DNA of 23,157 nt from a virus, in IMG/VR virus record IMGVR_UViG_3300030380_003487, positions 1 to 23,157 of that record; one strand, 5' to 3'. Numbering within the stretch: the stretch's first letter is position 1; the number at the start of each line of letters is the position of its first letter. Shown one piece after another: positions 18,489 through 23,157 of this stretch. The notes under the pieces are model-generated. The model ran no database searches. It was given only the letters and a program-made list of their open reading frames with translations, and had not been told where the DNA came from. The position numbers and the translations under genes are program-made.

Positions 18489-21400
18489 TTATTGGTCTGT
18501 ATAATATGAAAATGTAATTCTACATTCGTGTGTTCCTGCCCCTAATTCATTTCCATAATTTCCATTATAATCAGACCCCATAAATAAACCTAATGTAGTA
18601 TTATTTTCTGGAACTGAAAATAAAATTGGATTTGTATCATTTTTCATAAAAATAACAACTGCAGAATCTCTATTTAAATTATTAGCACCTCTGAATGGGA
18701 AATTTTTAATACCAACATTATCATTTACAGGTGAACCTGTTATAGTCCAATTTATTGAAATCCATACTGTAACTAAACTTCCTACTTTTGTATAAGTTCC
18801 TGTTGCTGCATTATCTGTTGTGTTTCCTTGATCTGTTGAATTTTGATAATATGCTTGAGGTGTCCAAGTTCCTTCTTCATAATCATCTAATAAATTAGCA
18901 CTTCCTGTACCACCTAAATAAATTCCTTTTCCTGCTGTTTCAACTAAAATACTTCCTGTTTTAACTTCAATATCCCCTGTATCATTAATAACCATTCTTT
19001 TTGCAGGCACAGCAGTTCCATCAGAAGAAGTATGAAATTCCAATCTTCCAGGCATATCCCCTGAGCCAGGTGTTCCATCAATTGCACTACGAATATCAGC
19101 TATTCTTTTATAAGCACCTCCATCATAACCATAAAAACCAATTAAACCTACTGTTTCATTAGCTTGTACTATTGTTGGACTTGCACCTGTTCCACTTGAT
19201 TTTCCTAATCCTATAAATGAGAAATTCCCTACTGCATCACTATGTGACATAATTTGAGCAGAAGCAAAAGTATCATTTTCAACATTTAAATCTCCTGTTC
19301 CATAATTAGTGTTAGAAGATGGGCTGTCTGTACCAATACAAACATCTCCTGTTGATAATATTGACATTTTTTTATCAGTCCCTGCACTACCTTTTATAAA
19401 ATCTAAACCATAAGCATTTGCACCACTTACTGGGTTAGACCTTAATGTCCAAGTTGAGCCACTTGTAATATCCAATTCAGCAGCAGAAGTTCCTGCTGTA
19501 TTTATTGTTCTTATTGCACCCTCTACATCTAATTTTTTAGCAGCAACTTTACCAATACCAACTCCACCTGATGAGTCAATAGTCATGCGAGTAGTAGCAC
19601 TTGTGCTAAATTTTACAGCTCCTGCAAAATCATTATCAATATGAATATCTCCCACATCATCATTTCTAATTATAATACCTGCTGAATTTGCACCTGTATT
19701 TCTTAGATATGATGTTCCCTTTGTATTATCTATAAACAAATGACTTCCATTATGCTCAATAGTTGCATCTGCATCTGTTCCAAATCTCGCTTTAACTTGG
19801 TCAAGATGTGTAGTATGATCATTAAAAATAACTGCTGCAGAAAATGATGAAGTTCCTGATGACCCATCAATAGTTAATCTTGCAGTGCCATCAGTATATA
19901 AGAACATATCATCTTTAGCTCGCAAGTGCATATCACATCCTGCAACATTTCCTGTTGATAAATCTACCACACCAGCTGTACTTGCATGTTCATTTCCATA
20001 TAACCTCATTCTAGCACCTCTACCATCACTATCTGCACCACCACCTGCTAGACTTAATTGTTTTGTATCTGAGCCATCAGCAGTATTCATTGAAAGAACA
20101 GTAGTGTTTGCAGTTGCTCCTGTAAATTGTATGTTTCCTGAGCTATCAACCCTCATTCTTTCTAAACCACTTGTAGCAAAAAGCATAGCATTTGAATCGT
20201 GTTTATAAGAAATACTACCAATGGTTGAGCCTGCATCTGCAGCATCATTTGAATCTGCAAATGTTAAATCGCTTGATTTAGTGTCACCTGCAGTAATTGC
20301 TAACCTTGTATGACCACTTGTTGTTCCTACTTGTAAAATATTATTGTATGCACCACTAAAAGGGTTTGGTATTGTTGAAGTCCCTATGCCTACAAAACTC
20401 GTAAAACTTGCATTTCCTGTATTTTGTGCAATTTCTAATGCTTGACCATGATTAGGAACAAAAAATGTCATACTTCCTGCAGTACTTTGAAAAGTAGTAG
20501 CTGCTTTGACAATGCCTGTTGAAGTTACACTACCTGAATTTATTGTTCCTGCAAAAGTTGCATTTTGATTATTGTCTATGGTTAAACCAACTGCTCTAGA
20601 ACCTGCAGAACCTGTTTCTAATATTGTTTGGTAACCTGATAGAACTGCTCCTGCACTTGATTTATAAAATACAGCATCCCCAGTTGTAGGAGTTGAGGTG
20701 TCTGTACTACACAAAACCTGACCTGCTGTAGAAATATTTGATAAAACACTTAAAGTTCCTGTTGATAAACCAACTGTTAAAGCTGTTAGACTTGTTGTTG
20801 ATATTGTGAAATCTGTACCAGATGCTTTAAGAATAGGATCAGCTCCACCTCCTGCTAAATTATTAAATTTAAGTTCAGGATTACTTTTTCCAATTTCTAC
20901 ATTTCCTGCAAATGTCGTTTTTTGATTAACATCTATTGTGACTGCTGTTGTGTAACTTGAGCCATTAACTAAAAATAAATTTCCACCTGCTGAAGTACCT
21001 ACATATAAATCGTTACTTGAATCTAATTCAAGAGTAGTTCTTTCTGTTCCACCACTATCTTTAAACCTTATTTCTGTATTGTTGTCAATGACAAGTTTAT
21101 TTGAAAAAGATGAATTGCCACCTACATTTAAATTTTGAGTTGTTGTTAATCCACCTGTAACTGTGATTGTACTTCCTGATTCTGCCATTATAGAATCTGC
21201 AATAACATTTGTAGAACTAAATTTAGCAATGTTTCCTGGTGATCCTGTTCCATCAACTTGAGTATGGTCTAATTTTTCCCAAACATTTCCTGCTCCTGCA
21301 ATAACCCAATCTCCAACTGCCCAATTTGATAATCCATTCAATGATTGAGTTCCACCAACTGAAACCACAAAATAATGACCCTGAGTTATAAAAGGAGAGT

Positions 21401-23157
21401 TGTCTATTGTATATGCTTGACCTGACACCATGATGTCTGCATCAAGTGTTAATTGTGTGTTACTATCAACATTTGTAACAAGAGCTGTTGCTCCTGATGC
21501 TTGATTAACAACTTGGTCACCATTTGTAACTGTGCTTGTAAAGTTTTGACCTGACTGAATTAATTTATTTGTAGCTGTTCCTGTTGTAGTTCCTGAATCT
21601 GCTTCTCCACCACCACTTTGTAAAGTAGGTGTATTTGTGTTTGCATTCCATGTTCCCATGAATCTTAATCCACCTGCCAAAGTATTGATTTGACTTTGTG
21701 CTTTTCCAAATGCCTGTAAAATAGAATCACTTGCTAATATGTTTGAAGCTGTTGGAGATGCTAAACCTGTTAGCACTTTTCCTGTAACAGAATCATTGTC
21801 TAATGTGACTGCACCAGATACATTTGAACTTCCATCAAAGCTACTTATAGTAGCAGTCGCTTGACCAGTCAGAGAGATGTCTCTAGCAGTTTGAAGTGCT
21901 GTTGCTGATGCAGAGTTCACACTAATTGAACTTGGTAAACCTATTTGTAGTTGCTGATTACTAGCTGTGGTTTCTACTTCATTTGCAGTACCAATAACAC
22001 TAAATGTTTGTGTATTAAGTGCAACATCTCCTGTTCCAGAATCTCCACCAAAATCTAAATCACTTGCAGCATCTAAATCATCTACATATTTTTTTGTAGC
22101 AGCATCTTGTGCTAGAGTAGGGTCTGTTAATCCTGATAATCTTCCTGTTATTGTAACACCTGTTGATGTTGTCTCAAGTTTTTTAACATCGTTAAAGAAT
22201 AAATCAACACCTGCATTTTCAGTTAAAGTTATCCACGCTTTGCCAGTTCCATAAGTTTGAAAATACATATTGTCAGATGACCTCAAATATAAATCTCCTG
22301 TACCTGATTCATCAATAAACGAATTACCATTATGATAAATTTCTAAACCATCACTAGCAGTTCCATAAATGCTTTTTACATTGTCATTATGGATAGTACT
22401 GCCTGTCATAGTTCCCCCTGCCAATGGCAAGAAAGACCCACCACTTCCTGTGATAGTTCCTGTGACTTCTAAGTTTCCTGTTACTTTTGCACCTGCTGTA
22501 ACTGTCTCAAATCTTTTTGTATTATTATAATATAATTCATTTCCCTCATCTTTAAGGAATCTAGCCATTGTATCTCCTGCATCATCTAGAATATTAACCC
22601 TATTCCCTCCTCTTAAAATAAGGTTTCCTGCACCTGTTTCTTTTATATAAGAATTACTGCCATCATGGTAAATTTCTAAATCCTGACTTGCTCCAAATCT
22701 TGCCTTTGCATCATCTGCAAAATCTATATTTCCTGCAATTCCAACATTGCCACTCAATGCAGGGTTTGTTACTATTCCAATTTGTAATGTATTTCCACCA
22801 ACTGAAGGTACTGTTGTCTCAATCTCATTTGCTGTTCCTAAAATGATAAATTTTTCACTATCTAAATCAACATCTCCATCAACTGTTGCATCATCCCCTC
22901 TAAAATCTAAATCTTGAGCAGTAACATGAGTTTCTACAAAATCTTTGACTGCTTTACTTGTAGGAATAGATGTGTCATTATTGTTGTTTGGTATGCCATC
23001 TGCAGAATCTACAAACTTTGTGATTACAATGTTTTCTGCTGTATCTTTTAATGAGCCAAATGCTAAAACTGAATTTACTCTAAAATCTCCTGCATTATTA
23101 ACAAACAAACCTGTTGCATTTCCAGATCCATCAGTTAATTCTTTTAATGTTGCAGAA
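18489..23157 (-). CDS. Tail fibre/virion adhesin, C-terminal 1556 codons (runs off window)
   Basis: The frame is open from the window edge to TAA at 18489. Because upstream codons are open (ATLKELTDGSGNATG), the TTG at 23108 is not needed as start; the start is outside. The protein is Gly/Ser/Thr/Asn-rich with repeated modules: KARFGASQDLEIYHDGSN, LEIYHNGNSFIDESGTGD and KARFGTDADATIEHNGSH, and paired NxTFAG-type turns (DNNQNATFAG, DVNQKTTFAG). It also has a collagen-free beta-rich shaft, TKKYVDDLDAASDLDFG-type links, and a C-terminal GIYLGGTGSANLLDDYEEGT end (near 18950-18870) like other marine phage fibres. No S74 peptidase signature is visible. It probably binds the host receptor. Confidence 0.85.
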   Translation of the reverse strand, partial: SATLKELTDGSGNATGLFVNNAGDFRVNSVLAFGSLKDTAENIVITKFVDSADGIPNNNNDTSIPTSKAVKDFVETHVTAQDLDFRGDDATVDGDVDLDSEKFIILGTANEIETTVPSVGGNTLQIGIVTNPALSGNVGIAGNIDFADDAKARFGASQDLEIYHDGSNSYIKETGAGNLILRGGNRVNILDDAGDTMARFLKDEGNELYYNNTKRFETVTAGAKVTGNLEVTGTITGSGGSFLPLAGGTMTGSTIHNDNVKSIYGTASDGLEIYHNGNSFIDESGTGDLYLRSSDNMYFQTYGTGKAWITLTENAGVDLFFNDVKKLETTSTGVTITGRLSGLTDPTLAQDAATKKYVDDLDAASDLDFGGDSGTGDVALNTQTFSVIGTANEVETTASNQQLQIGLPSSISVNSASATALQTARDISLTGQATATISSFDGSSNVSGAVTLDNDSVTGKVLTGLASPTASNILASDSILQAFGKAQSQINTLAGGLRFMGTWNANTNTPTLQSGGGEADSGTTTGTATNKLIQSGQNFTSTVTNGDQVVNQASGATALVTNVDSNTQLTLDADIMVSGQAYTIDNSPFITQGHYFVVSVGGTQSLNGLSNWAVGDWVIAGAGNVWEKLDHTQVDGTGSPGNIAKFSSTNVIADSIMAESGSTITVTGGLTTTQNLNVGGNSSFSNKLVIDNNTEIRFKDSGGTERTTLELDSSNDLYVGTSAGGNLFLVNGSSYTTAVTIDVNQKTTFAGNVEIGKSNPELKFNNLAGGGADPILKASGTDFTISTTSLTALTVGLSTGTLSVLSNISTAGQVLCSTDTSTPTTGDAVFYKSSAGAVLSGYQTILETGSAGSRAVGLTIDNNQNATFAGTINSGSVTSTGIVKAATTFQSTAGSMTFFVPNHGQALEIAQNTGNASFTSFVGIGTSTIPNPFSGAYNNILQVGTTSGHTRLAITAGDTKSSDLTFADSNDAADAGSTIGSISYKHDSNAMLFATSGLERMRVDSSGNIQFTGATANTTVLSMNTADGSDTKQLSLAGGGADSDGRGARMRLYGNEHASTAGVVDLSTGNVAGCDMHLRAKDDMFLYTDGTARLTIDGSSGTSSFSAAVIFNDHTTHLDQVKARFGTDADATIEHNGSHLFIDNTKGTSYLRNTGANSAGIIIRNDDVGDIHIDNDFAGAVKFSTSATTRMTIDSSGGVGIGKVAAKKLDVEGAIRTINTAGTSAAELDITSGSTWTLRSNPVSGANAYGLDFIKGSAGTDKKMSILSTGDVCIGTDSPSSNTNYGTGDLNVENDTFASAQIMSHSDAVGNFSFIGLGKSSGTGASPTIVQANETVGLIGFYGYDGGAYKRIADIRSAIDGTPGSGDMPGRLEFHTSSDGTAVPAKRMVINDTGDIEVKTGSILVETAGKGIYLGGTGSANLLDDYEEGTWTPQAYYQNSTDQGNTTDNAATGTYTKVGSLVTVWISINWTITGSPVNDNVGIKNFPFRGANNLNRDSAVVIFMKNDTNPILFSVPENNTTLGLFMGSDYNGNYGNELGAGTHECRITFSYYTDQ
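19735..22720 (-). repeat. Imperfect coding repeats in tail fibre
   Basis: Three copies of a module with the amino acid pattern (K)ARFG....(L/T)(I/E)E(I/H)(Y)HxGS, near 22660-22720, 22320-22380 and 19735-19800, plus related SSNDLYVG and RLYGNEH modules. The DNA is only partly similar, so these are old duplications of a structural unit, not recent repeats. Confidence 0.5.

Noticed and set aside
18489-18960. Intramolecular chaperone (peptidase S74) at the end of the tail fibre
   Set aside because: The C-terminus has a LLDDYEEGTW-type ending and no S74 Ser/Lys signature or helical tail.
19885-22254. Plus-strand frames inside the tail fibre gene (19885-20208 and 21967-22254)
   Set aside because: They are antisense shadows of a repetitive, codon-biased gene, with no coupling or recognisable product.
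1-23157. CRISPR array, insertion sequence, integrase or att site
   Set aside because: No regularly spaced direct repeats, transposase or recombinase motifs were seen in either strand.

Overview
This window is part of the genome of a tailed double-stranded DNA phage. The likely host is a marine Bacteroidota bacterium, probably a flavobacterium. The evidence is very low GC (roughly 30 percent by eye), every gene on the minus strand, dense ATGA, TGATG and TAATG overlaps, no consistent Shine-Dalgarno sequences, and promoters of the Bacteroidota form (TTG, 19 nt, TATATTTG/A). I see no integrase, repressor, tRNA gene, insertion sequence or CRISPR array. Both ends of the window cut through genes. 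Host and lifestyle are inferences.

Transcription runs from high to low coordinates. At 23157-18489 is the 3' part of a very large, repetitive tail-fibre-type gene. At 18441-15760 is a lysis-type cassette: a coiled-coil protein, an M15 peptidase endolysin, a cysteine-containing phage protein, several tiny membrane proteins, an exported thioredoxin-fold protein, a holin-like protein and a 41-residue basic protein. It ends at a terminator (15666-15717). At 15581-14959 is a two-gene unit ending in a NinG-like protein and a terminator (14887-14920). A promoter (14849-14878) then starts the DNA metabolism genes: two small proteins, an ERF annealing protein and an SSB-like protein, followed by a terminator (13592-13621).

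At 13581-11897 are a RecA-fold ATPase, an ECF-like sigma factor and two small proteins. A second promoter (11862-11891) lies so close to the next start codon that the mRNA may be leaderless. It begins a long, tightly coupled run at 11857-6879: a possible nuclease-like protein, small proteins, a 5'-3' exonuclease, a DnaA domain IV-like protein, a ParB-like protein, a TET-associated-type glycosyltransferase, and the small and large terminase subunits.

Downstream of the large terminase gene, a strong promoter (6830-6859) begins a transcript whose first ~87 nt (6825-6739) can fold into a closed, multi-stem structure. This is followed by four small genes and a terminator (5763-5804). The tail module (5721-1) then starts with a chaperone that shows a probable -1 frameshift, then tail terminator, HK97 gp10-like, two large tail proteins, a 47-residue protein and the beginning of the tape measure gene. 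No portal, protease or major capsid gene lies between terminase and tail genes, so the head module must be outside the window.

As a whole, the phage brings its own sigma factor, replication and recombination proteins, a possible DNA glycosylation enzyme next to packaging, and a lysis set. The most interesting non-coding signals are the structured leader at 6739-6825, the matching promoter set, and the frameshift site. Eleven genes shorter than 60 codons were found from the overlap pattern.
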